64,000 nt of DNA from Amycolatopsis pittospori. GTDB taxonomy: Bacteria > Actinomycetota > Actinomycetes > Mycobacteriales > Pseudonocardiaceae. The stretch lies in the NCBI RefSeq assembly GCF_013870525.1, contig NZ_JACBXD010000035.1, positions 1-64,000 on the forward strand, in the 5' to 3' direction. Below are positions 58,072 to 64,000 of this stretch, in pieces (within the stretch, counting starts at the first letter, position 1; the number at the start of each line of letters is the position of its first letter). Made by a program: the position numbers and the translations under genes. The notes beneath the pieces were generated by a model that was given only the letters and a program-made list of their open reading frames with translations, ran no database searches and was not told the origin of the DNA.

Positions 58072-58122
58072 GCGTGAAGGACTCCTTCCCCCGGCCCTGT
58101 CGGGGGAAGGAGTCCTTCACGC
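58072..58122 (+). terminator. Long palindrome after the M4 gene (GTGAAGGACTCCTTC type)
   Basis: Perfect 22-nt arms (58072-58093, 58101-58122) and a 7-nt loop, 10 bp after the stop. Related to the GTGAAGGCCTCCTT family. Here it lies between genes in the same direction, so it is a simple terminator or attenuator. Confidence 0.8.
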
Positions 58123-58150
58123 AAACCCCTCCAGGAAGGAAAACCCCGGC

Positions 58151-59749
58151 ATGAAGTGGGGAAAGCGAATAGGAACGGCCGTCGTCGGCATGGCCGCCGT
58201 ACTCGGCGTCGTCACGGCGCCCGCGCAGGCGGTCACGGCGTCGACTCTCAACGCCGCACCGGACATCTCGCTGGCCAACGTCAAGGCACACCTGAGCCAG
58301 CTGCAGACGATCGCCAACCAGAACGGCGGCAACCGCGCCTCCGGCCGGTCGGGTTACACGGCTTCGGTGTCCTATGTGGCGCAGAAGCTGCGCGACGCCG
58401 GCTACAACGTCACGCTGCAGACCTGCACGAGTTGCGCGGGCCAGAGCCAGAACGTGATCGCGGAATGGCCGCAGGGCGACGCCAACAACGTCATCATGCT
58501 CGGCGCGCACCTCGACAGCGTCGCCGCCGGCCCCGGCATCAACGACAACGGTTCGGGTTCCGCCTCGATCCTCGAAGTCGCGCTGACCCTGGCGCGCGAG
58601 AACCCGACGATGGCCAAGCGGGTCCGCTTCGGCTGGTGGGCCGACGAGGAGTCCGGTCTGCGCGGCTCCAAGCACTACGTCGCCAACCTGCCCGCCACCG
58701 AACGCACGAAGATCAAGACCTACCTGAACTTCGACATGATCGGCTCCGACAACTGGGGCTACTTCGTCTATGACGACGTGGCTTCGGTCAAGGCGGTCTT
58801 CGACGAGTACTTCAGGACGATCGGCATCCAGACCGAGGGTGACACCGAGGGCGACGGCCGTTCGGACCACGCGTCGTTCAAGAGCGCGGGCATCCCGGTC
58901 GGCGGTCTCGCGACCGGCGCCGGATACACCAAGAGCGCCGCGCAGCAACAGAAGTGGGGCGGCACCGCCGGAAGGGCCTTCGACAGCTGCTACCACCGCG
59001 CCTGCGACACACTGTCCAACATCCCGGACACCCCGCTGGAGAAGAACAGCGACGCGATCGCTTACGCGCTCTGGAAGCTCGCCGTCGGCGCGTCGACGGG
59101 CAACGACTTCTCGCTCGGCCTCTCCCCGACGTCCGGCACCGTCCAAGCCGGACAGTCGGCGACGGTCACGGTCAACACCACGACCACTTCCGGTTCGGCA
59201 CAGGCGGTTTCGCTGAGCGCCAGCGGTCTTCCGGCCGGCGCGACCGCGACGTTCAACCCGGCGTCCGTCCAGTCCGGCGCCTCCTCGACGCTCACCATCG
59301 CGACGTCGGCGAGCACCCCGAACGGCACCAGCACCATCACGGTGACCGGTGACGGTGCCTCGGTGGACCGCACGGCGCAGTACACCCTGACCGTCGGCAC
59401 CGTCAGCGTCCGCACGTTCAGCAACGACACCGACTACCCGCTGAACGACTACGCCACGGTCAACAGCACGATCTCCTCCACCGCGACCGGCACCGCGGTG
59501 TCGCCGGTGAAGGTGACCGTCACGGGAACGCACACCTGCTCCGAGGACCTCCGCATCAGTCTCAAGGCCCCCGACGGCAGCACCTATTCGGTCAAGGCCA
59601 CCGGTTCCCTGCCCTGCACCGACCTGGGCACCCGGACCTATTCGGTCCCGGTGACCAACGAAGCGGCATCCGGCACCTGGACGCTCGTGCTCTACGACGC
59701 CTACGCCCAGGACACCGGCACCCTGGACAGCTGGTCGATCACCGTCTGA
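58151..59749 (+). CDS. Secreted M28 aminopeptidase with P-domain
   Basis: 532 aa, ATG at 58151 (AGGAAGG). Signal peptide (TAVVGMAAVLGVVTAPAQA). M28 two-zinc site: GAHLDSV (His, Asp), GINDNGSGSA (bridging Asp), WADEESGLRG (catalytic Glu-Glu), DMIGSD (Asp) and CYHRACDT (His). It resembles the secreted Streptomyces griseus-type aminopeptidase. The C-terminal ~215 aa repeat the module of the M4 protease. It would finish peptides released by that protease. It starts 89 bp after the M4 stop, beyond a strong hairpin. Confidence 0.92.
   Translation: MKWGKRIGTAVVGMAAVLGVVTAPAQAVTASTLNAAPDISLANVKAHLSQLQTIANQNGGNRASGRSGYTASVSYVAQKLRDAGYNVTLQTCTSCAGQSQNVIAEWPQGDANNVIMLGAHLDSVAAGPGINDNGSGSASILEVALTLARENPTMAKRVRFGWWADEESGLRGSKHYVANLPATERTKIKTYLNFDMIGSDNWGYFVYDDVASVKAVFDEYFRTIGIQTEGDTEGDGRSDHASFKSAGIPVGGLATGAGYTKSAAQQQKWGGTAGRAFDSCYHRACDTLSNIPDTPLEKNSDAIAYALWKLAVGASTGNDFSLGLSPTSGTVQAGQSATVTVNTTTTSGSAQAVSLSASGLPAGATATFNPASVQSGASSTLTIATSASTPNGTSTITVTGDGASVDRTAQYTLTVGTVSVRTFSNDTDYPLNDYATVNSTISSTATGTAVSPVKVTVTGTHTCSEDLRISLKAPDGSTYSVKATGSLPCTDLGTRTYSVPVTNEAASGTWTLVLYDAYAQDTGTLDSWSITV
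59102..59749 (+). repeat. Exoenzyme C-terminal module, copy 2 (direct repeat)
   Basis: Near-identical to 57411-58061. The 1.7-kb spacing of the two copies means homologous recombination between them would delete most of the M28 gene and fuse the two proteins' ends. Confidence 0.85.
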
Positions 59750-59760
59750 CCATCTGAATG

Positions 59761-59806
59761 AGAGGGCCATCTCGCGAGGACACCCGGCCTCGCGAGATGG
59801 CCCTCT
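59761..59806 (+). terminator. Terminator hairpin after the M28 gene
   Basis: Perfect 19-nt arms (59761-59779, 59788-59806) with an 8-nt loop, 11 bp after the stop. Confidence 0.8.
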
Positions 59807-59846
59807 GTGCTGCACGGGGGAGATTTCCGGACAACTCTTCGATATC

Positions 59847-59858
59847 TGGTCTAGACCA
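59847..59858. promoter_or_regulatory. DasR operator (dre site) for the chitinase gene
   Basis: TGGTCTAGACCA is the perfect core of the dre element bound by the GntR-family regulator DasR in streptomycetes, released by glucosamine-6-phosphate-type signals. It lies 98 bp upstream of the GH18 start, a position seen for chitinase promoters. Confidence 0.75.
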
Positions 59859-59956
59859 CCCGATCGTCGGTAGCGGCGGCCCGGGGTCGCGACCTATGTT
59901 GAGCCGAACGGCCGCTTCCTGTTCATTCACAACCGCTTTCGAGATGGGAGCTGGGT

Positions 59957-61012
59957 ATGTTCGGTCGCGTCTCACGTCTGCTGGCGATCACCGGCGCGGC
60001 GGCACTCGCCGTCACCACCCTGGCCGTCTTGACCCCGGCGCAGGCCTCGGTGGACGCCGAGGTCTGCGCGGTCAAGTCGAAGCCCGCGGGCAAGGTCCTG
60101 CAAGGCTATTGGGAGAACTGGGACGGCGCCGCCAACGGCGTCCACCCGCCGCTGGGCTGGATCCCGATCACCGACGCACGGATCAAGGCCAACGGCTACA
60201 ACGTCCTGAACGCCGCCTTTCCGGTCATCCTGTCCGACGGAACGGCCAAATGGGAGGATGGGATGGACGCGACTGTGAAGGTCGCGACCCCCAGTGAGAT
60301 GTGCGCCGCGAAGGACGCGGGCGCGACGATCCTCATGTCCATCGGCGGCGCCACCGCGGGGATCGACCTGAACTCCACCACGGTCGCCGACAAATTCGTC
60401 GCGACCATCGTGCCGATCCTGAAGAAGTACAACTTCGACGGGATCGACATCGACATCGAAACCGGCCTCACCGGCAGCGGGAACATCTCCACGCTTTCGA
60501 CGTCGCAGAGGAACCTGATCCGCATCATCGACGGCGTCCTCGCCGCGATGCCGTCGAACTTCGGGCTCACCATGGCCCCGGAGACCGCGTACGTCACGGG
60601 CGGCAGCGTCGTCTACGGCTCGATCTGGGGCGCGTACCTGCCGATCATCAAGAAGTACGCGGACAACGGCCGGCTGTGGTGGCTGAACATGCAGTACTAC
60701 AACGGAAGCATGTACGGCTGTTCCGGTGATTCCTACCAGGCCGGGACGGTGCAAGGCTTCGTCGCGCAGACGAACTGCCTCGACAAGGGTCTGGTGATCC
60801 AGGGCCAGACGATCCGGGTGCCCTACGACAAGCAGGCGCCCGGACTGCCCGCGCAGGCCGGTGCCGGTGGCGGATACATGTCGCCGAGCCTGGTTTCCCA
60901 GGCCTACCGCAGCATTCCGGCGTTGAAGGGCCTGATGACCTGGTCGCTCAACTGGGACGGTTCGCGGAACTGGACCTTCGGGCAGAACGTGAAATCGTTG
61001 CAGGGCCGTTGA
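59957..61012 (+). CDS. Secreted GH18 chitinase
   Basis: 351 aa, ATG at 59957. Signal peptide (AITGAAALAVTTLAVLTPAQA). The TIM barrel begins LQGYWENWDG; the catalytic motif is FDGIDIDIETG (DxxDxDxE), with MAPETAYV and LWWLNMQYYNG downstream. No chitin-binding module, so it probably acts on soluble or accessible chitin. Regulated, by inference, through the dre site upstream, which links it to N-acetylglucosamine status and development. Confidence 0.92.
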   Translation: MFGRVSRLLAITGAAALAVTTLAVLTPAQASVDAEVCAVKSKPAGKVLQGYWENWDGAANGVHPPLGWIPITDARIKANGYNVLNAAFPVILSDGTAKWEDGMDATVKVATPSEMCAAKDAGATILMSIGGATAGIDLNSTTVADKFVATIVPILKKYNFDGIDIDIETGLTGSGNISTLSTSQRNLIRIIDGVLAAMPSNFGLTMAPETAYVTGGSVVYGSIWGAYLPIIKKYADNGRLWWLNMQYYNGSMYGCSGDSYQAGTVQGFVAQTNCLDKGLVIQGQTIRVPYDKQAPGLPAQAGAGGGYMSPSLVSQAYRSIPALKGLMTWSLNWDGSRNWTFGQNVKSLQGR

Positions 61013-61017
61013 TGGTG

Positions 61018-61061
61018 TCGTGAGTGGCGATTCGGGTAAGAACCCGAATCGCCACTCACGA
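61018..61061. repeat. Long palindrome, GTGAGTGGCGATTCGGGT family, copy 2
   Basis: 20-nt perfect arms (61018-61037, 61042-61061). Same core as the 39268 copy. It overlaps the stop codon (61056-61058) of the convergent DUF3152 gene. Confidence 0.85.
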
Positions 61062-61850
61062 GTCGCCGCGCGGGATCGGATCGTCGTACTCGCCGGACGG
61101 TCCCGAGTACTGCGTCCCGTCCGGATAGGGCCACGGATTCGGGGCGCAGCCATGCATTCCGAGCGTCTGCTGCTGCATCACCGGCGCGAGCGCGCCCGGC
61201 ACGGGACACGTCTCATGCCCGCGTCCGAGCCGGTGCCCGACCTCGTGCGTGATCATGTACTGGCGGTAGACCTCCAGCGGCGCCCCATAACCGGGAACGG
61301 CGTCCGCCCAGCGCGCGACGTTGAGCACGACACTGTTCCCGTTGCGGCAAGAGGTGTAGCCGTCCGGCCTGCCGCACAGCACGTCGCGGGTCTTCGGTGT
61401 GGCCAGGTAGATCGTGAAGTCGTACCGGCCTTCGGGACCGACGCGCTGGAGCCGCCACCGGCCACCACCGGTCCAGCCGCGCGGATCGGCCAAAGTGGAC
61501 TCGACGGCCTTGACGAAACCGTCCGTGGTCACGCCGGCGATGTCGCCCTCGATCGCGATGCGGTAGCGCAGCAACCTCCCGGCCTGTCCCGCGACCGGGC
61601 CGTCGCCGGTCGGGAACAGCCACTGGCCGGAGCCCGAGCGCGGGAACGTGATCCCGGTGGACGGCGGTGCCAGCACCTGCCGCGGCGGCGTCGTCTGTGT
61701 CGTCTGTGTCGTTCGCGGAGGCGCCGTTGTCTCGGGAGAAGGGGTGGTCACCGGTACCGGTGTCACCGCGGGAGGGGCGATCGAATGGGCTTCGCAGCCG
61801 GCCACCACGAGGGCGCATACGACCACGGCCAGTGCCCGGCGCACGGTCAT
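61056..61850 (-). CDS. DUF3152 metalloprotease-like lipoprotein
   Basis: 264 aa, GTG at 61850. Lipobox LVVAGCEAHS, then a Thr/Pro-rich linker (TTPSPETTAPPRTTQTTQTT) and the DUF3152 domain (about 80-250). It contains a zincin motif, MITHEVGHRLGRGHETCP (HExxH-x5-H), followed by MQQQTLGMHGC. It is thus a putative cell-surface metallopeptidase; activity is inferred. Conserved Cys residues in LCGRPDGYTSCRNG suggest a disulfide. Divergent from the second XRE-TPR gene. Confidence 0.85.
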   Translation of the reverse strand: MTVRRALAVVVCALVVAGCEAHSIAPPAVTPVPVTTPSPETTAPPRTTQTTQTTPPRQVLAPPSTGITFPRSGSGQWLFPTGDGPVAGQAGRLLRYRIAIEGDIAGVTTDGFVKAVESTLADPRGWTGGGRWRLQRVGPEGRYDFTIYLATPKTRDVLCGRPDGYTSCRNGNSVVLNVARWADAVPGYGAPLEVYRQYMITHEVGHRLGRGHETCPVPGALAPVMQQQTLGMHGCAPNPWPYPDGTQYSGPSGEYDDPIPRGDS

Positions 61851-61961
61851 CGATCCTCCTGGAGGTCTGCGGTCTCATCCAGGGATACGGCTGGGAGGCG
61901 GGAGAAGTTGTGGAGTCACGCGCGCAACCTTCGAGCGCGTTCGGCCGTATCGTTCTGGACC

Positions 61962-63209
61962 ATGGGTGACGAGGTCGGCGGACGGGTGCGACGGCTGCGC
62001 GCCGAACGCGGCCTCACGCAGCGCGAACTCGCCGAACCGCACTACACCGCCGCGTACGTTTCGTCCGTCGAGACGGGTGCGCGGACGCCCTCCGGCGACG
62101 CGCTGCGCCACTTCGCCGCACGGCTCGGCGTGGACACCGGCGAACTACTCGGCGTGACCTCGCCCCGCGACGACGTCCGGCTCGATCTGGACATCGCCGC
62201 GGCCGCGCTGGACTTCCTCGCAGGGAACGGCTCGGCTCCGAAGATGCGCAAGCTGGCCCGGCGCGCGGAACGGATCGGACGCACGCGCCAAGCCGGGCTC
62301 GCGTGGCTGTGGCTCGCGCGGTACACCGACGGCGACACCCGGCCGCGTCTGGTGGCCGCCGCCGAAGCCGCCCTCGGCGGCGACATCGCGCCGTACCGCG
62401 AACTTGCCGTCGCACTGCGGGCGAGCGTCCTGATCGGCTGGGGCGAACCGCATCACGCGATGCATCTGCTCCGGACCGCGCTCGACGCCTGCCTCGGCAG
62501 CCATCCGCATCCGGTGCTCCTGCTGACCCTGCACGCGTTCCTCGCCGAAGGGCACCTTCGCCTCGGCGAGACCACCCAAGCCGCGCACCACGCGAGCGCG
62601 GCGCTGCGGCTGACCCGCGGCGACGTCCTGGCCGAACTCATCGAGAACCAGCGTCGGCTGACCGAGGCCTACCTCGCCGAAGGGCAGGTGACCGACGCCG
62701 TCGCCGCCGTGGCGGTCCTCCACGACCTGCTGCACGAACGCGCCCTGCGGCCGGTGCTGGCCCGGTGCCTCTACGCGCGAGCCCTCGTCCGTCGCGCCGA
62801 CGACCCCGAAGGCGCACTCGCAGACCTTCGCGCGTCCCGGACCGCGGTCCCCGACCACGCCGTCACCCTGGAACTCGCGGACGTCTGCCGCGAACTCGGC
62901 CGTCTCGACGACGCGGACGCCCTACTCGCCGAAGCAGCCGAAGCCATCCCCGCCGACTCGCCACACACCGCGTCCCTCACGTTCCAACAGGGCTCGCTGG
63001 CCTTAGCACGCGGAGACCTCGACGCCGCCGAAGCGGGCTTCGCGCACGCCATCGACGTCGCCGTCCTTCGCGACTCACGCGGCGTCCTGGCTGCTTCGGT
63101 GGACAAGGCCGGAGAACTGCTTCGCGACCAAGGACGCGTCGAGGAAGCGGCCGACCTGCTGCGCCGAGGACTGCTCCTGCTGGGAGCCGAAGAGGACCTC
63201 CGAAAGTGA
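61962..63209 (+). CDS. XRE-family regulator with TPR-like repeats (second)
   Basis: 415 aa, ATG at 61962. Helix-turn-helix at about 7-55: GGRVRRLRAERGLTQRELAE, YVSSVETGARTPSGDALRHF. The helical repeat region follows through the C-terminus (AHHASAALRLTRGDVLAELI, EAEAGFAHAIDVAVLRD-like units). Same plan as the regulator at 54187, but no DUF397 partner is adjacent. It is the right-hand border of the exoenzyme island. Targets unknown. Confidence 0.85.
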   Translation: MGDEVGGRVRRLRAERGLTQRELAEPHYTAAYVSSVETGARTPSGDALRHFAARLGVDTGELLGVTSPRDDVRLDLDIAAAALDFLAGNGSAPKMRKLARRAERIGRTRQAGLAWLWLARYTDGDTRPRLVAAAEAALGGDIAPYRELAVALRASVLIGWGEPHHAMHLLRTALDACLGSHPHPVLLLTLHAFLAEGHLRLGETTQAAHHASAALRLTRGDVLAELIENQRRLTEAYLAEGQVTDAVAAVAVLHDLLHERALRPVLARCLYARALVRRADDPEGALADLRASRTAVPDHAVTLELADVCRELGRLDDADALLAEAAEAIPADSPHTASLTFQQGSLALARGDLDAAEAGFAHAIDVAVLRDSRGVLAASVDKAGELLRDQGRVEEAADLLRRGLLLLGAEEDLRK

Positions 63210-63210
63210 T

Positions 63211-63227
63211 AGCAAAGGTCCCTTGCT
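63211..63227 (+). repeat. 17-nt imperfect palindrome, copy 10
   Basis: AGCAAAGGTCCCTTGCT beginning 2 bp after the XRE stop, followed by CTCTTCCCGCAGGTCA. Confidence 0.9.
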
Positions 63228-63262
63228 CTCTTCCCGCAGGTCAAAGGCGGGATACCGAGGTC

Positions 63263-63309
63263 GTCCATGAAGGATTTAGGACGATCAACGTCCCAAATCC
63301 TTCATGGAC
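63263..63309. repeat. Palindrome between two 17-mers (GAAGGATTTNGGACG type)
   Basis: 21-nt arms (63263-63283, 63289-63309) with one mismatch. Shares GGATTT-n-GGACG with the palindrome at 23358, which is likewise flanked by two 17-mers. Confidence 0.85.
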
Positions 63310-63332
63310 GCGCGATGCGAGCACCCGGCGAT

Positions 63333-63349
63333 AGCAAAGGTCCCTTGCT
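63333..63349 (+). repeat. 17-nt imperfect palindrome, copy 11
   Basis: AGCAAAGGTCCCTTGCT followed by CTCTTCCCCCAGGTCA, nearly the same flank as copy 10, and 22 bp before the dapE stop. Confidence 0.9.
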
Positions 63350-63371
63350 CTCTTCCCCCAGGTCAGGGCGC

Positions 63372-64000
63372 CTAGCTGAGGAAGTCGCGCAGCACCGCGG
63401 CGACCTGCCGGATCTCCCCGGCCCGCACGTTCTCCTGCCGCGTGTGCGCCAGTGTCGGGTCGCCGGGCCCGAAGTTCACCGCCGGAATCCCGAGAGCCGC
63501 GAAGCGCGCGACGTCGGTCCAGCCCAGCTTCGCGACGGCCTTACCGCCGGCGGCAGCGACCAGCTCCGCCGCCGCGGGCGCGCTCAGACCCGGCAGCGCG
63601 CCGGGCGACAAGTCGACAATCTTCACGTCGTAGCCCTCGAAGACCTCACGAAGGTGCGCTTCGGCTTCCGAGGACGACCGGTCGGGCGCGAATCGGTGGT
63701 TGATCGTGAGTACGGCCTCGTCCGGCACCACGTTCCCCGCGACACCGCCGCCGATCTTGGTGGCCTGCAGGCCCTCGCGATAGGTCAGTCCGTCGATGTC
63801 GACCACCCGCGGCGTGTACTCGGCCAGCCTGCGCAGCGGTTCGGCGAGGCCGTGGATCGCGTTGACGCCCATCCAGCCGCGCGCGGTGTGCGCCCGGACG
63901 CCTTCGACGCGGATCTCGATCCGCATCGTGCCCTGGCAGCCGCCCTCGATGCCGCCGTTCGAGGGCTCGCCGAGGATCGCGAGGTCGCCCTGCAGCCACT
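63372..64000 (-). CDS. dapE: Succinyl-diaminopimelate desuccinylase DapE (C-terminal part)
   Basis: About 209 codons are present, and the N-terminal part lies beyond the right edge. M20 features: the catalytic/metal segment just inside the edge (LAILGEPSNGGIEGGCQGTM), the dimerisation domain VRAHTARGWMGVNAIH, NVVPDEAVLTINHRFAPDR, and the C-terminal metal-binding end PAVNFGPGDPTLAHTRQENV. It splits N-succinyl-LL-diaminopimelate in lysine and peptidoglycan biosynthesis. The neighbourhood with LOG/gpgS genes also fits actinobacterial dapE (Rv1202). Confidence 0.9.
   Translation of the reverse strand, partial: WLQGDLAILGEPSNGGIEGGCQGTMRIEIRVEGVRAHTARGWMGVNAIHGLAEPLRRLAEYTPRVVDIDGLTYREGLQATKIGGGVAGNVVPDEAVLTINHRFAPDRSSSEAEAHLREVFEGYDVKIVDLSPGALPGLSAPAAAELVAAAGGKAVAKLGWTDVARFAALGIPAVNFGPGDPTLAHTRQENVRAGEIRQVAAVLRDFLS

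Noticed and set aside
1..64000. tRNA, rRNA or tmRNA genes
   Set aside because: No cloverleaf-like segments with GTTCRA and CCA-type ends, or rRNA-like runs, were recognised in the intergenic regions.
1..64000. Transposase or integrase genes that could move the repeats
   Set aside because: None found in this window. Any mobiliser must lie elsewhere or be lost.

Overview
The window is high-GC actinobacterial chromosome. GTG starts, leaderless-looking promoters, DUF397/XRE-TPR regulator pairs and many secreted hydrolases point to Pseudonocardiaceae, most likely an Amycolatopsis-type genome (inference; no marker gene such as rRNA is present). Several blocks follow gene neighbourhoods known from Mycobacterium tuberculosis: rhlE with an Rv3212-like protein; mrp, DUF1003 and the MgtE-N/CBS protein; tatB, htrA, rseA, sigE and the Rv1220c-type methyltransferase; tagA with the Rv1211-type DUF3117 protein; gpgS, LOG and dapE; and lpqY-sugABC. 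I see no phage, insertion sequence, CRISPR array, rRNA or tRNA.

Layout. 1-8.5 kb holds housekeeping and membrane genes: a helicase tail, a beta-propeller protein, a RecB-like nuclease, PHP/MarC, a PH-domain protein, NUDIX, DUF2332 and MaoC. 8.6-15.5 kb holds CorA with a possible leader peptide, a metallophosphoesterase/ParB-like pair, a divergent TetR/DHA2 efflux pair, a lipoprotein and PspC. 15.6-20.7 kb is the LpqY-SugABC trehalose importer with a stress protein. 20.7-28.3 kb runs from an acyl-CoA dehydrogenase through DUF4190 paralogues, an SPFH protein, an APH-like kinase, the MgtE-N/CBS protein and DUF1003 to Mrp. 28.4-33.4 kb is the envelope-stress block tatB-htrA-rseA-sigE plus the O-methyltransferase. 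33.4-38.1 kb has an MFS/LysR pair, PAP2 and PepA. 38.3-43 kb carries an enoyl-CoA hydratase and a seven-gene overlapping operon: padR, three membrane-sensor paralogues, a DivIVA-domain protein, an SRPBCC protein and tagA. 43.1-48.4 kb is cydABDC with a CydA that lacks the quinol loop. 48.4-51.8 kb has gpgS, an acyltransferase and two LOG proteins. 51.9-63.2 kb is an exoenzyme island: a GH9 cellulase, an M4 protease and an M28 aminopeptidase with nearly identical C-terminal modules, a GH18 chitinase with a DasR site, and a DUF3152 metalloprotease-like lipoprotein. Two XRE-TPR regulators and a DUF397 protein lie among them. dapE begins beyond the right edge.

The most unusual signal is not a gene. 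Eleven copies of a 17-nt imperfect palindrome (AGCAAAGGTCCCTTGCT) and over a dozen long, near-perfect palindromes in recurrent sequence families are scattered through the window. They sit at 11 of the 15 convergent gene junctions and at none of the 14 divergent ones. Three junctions share one design: two directly repeated 17-mers flank one to three palindromes. One copy lies in frame inside an MFS transporter gene and another supplies the C-terminus of a PAP2 phosphatase. They look like a dispersed family of bidirectional terminator or REP/MITE-like elements.
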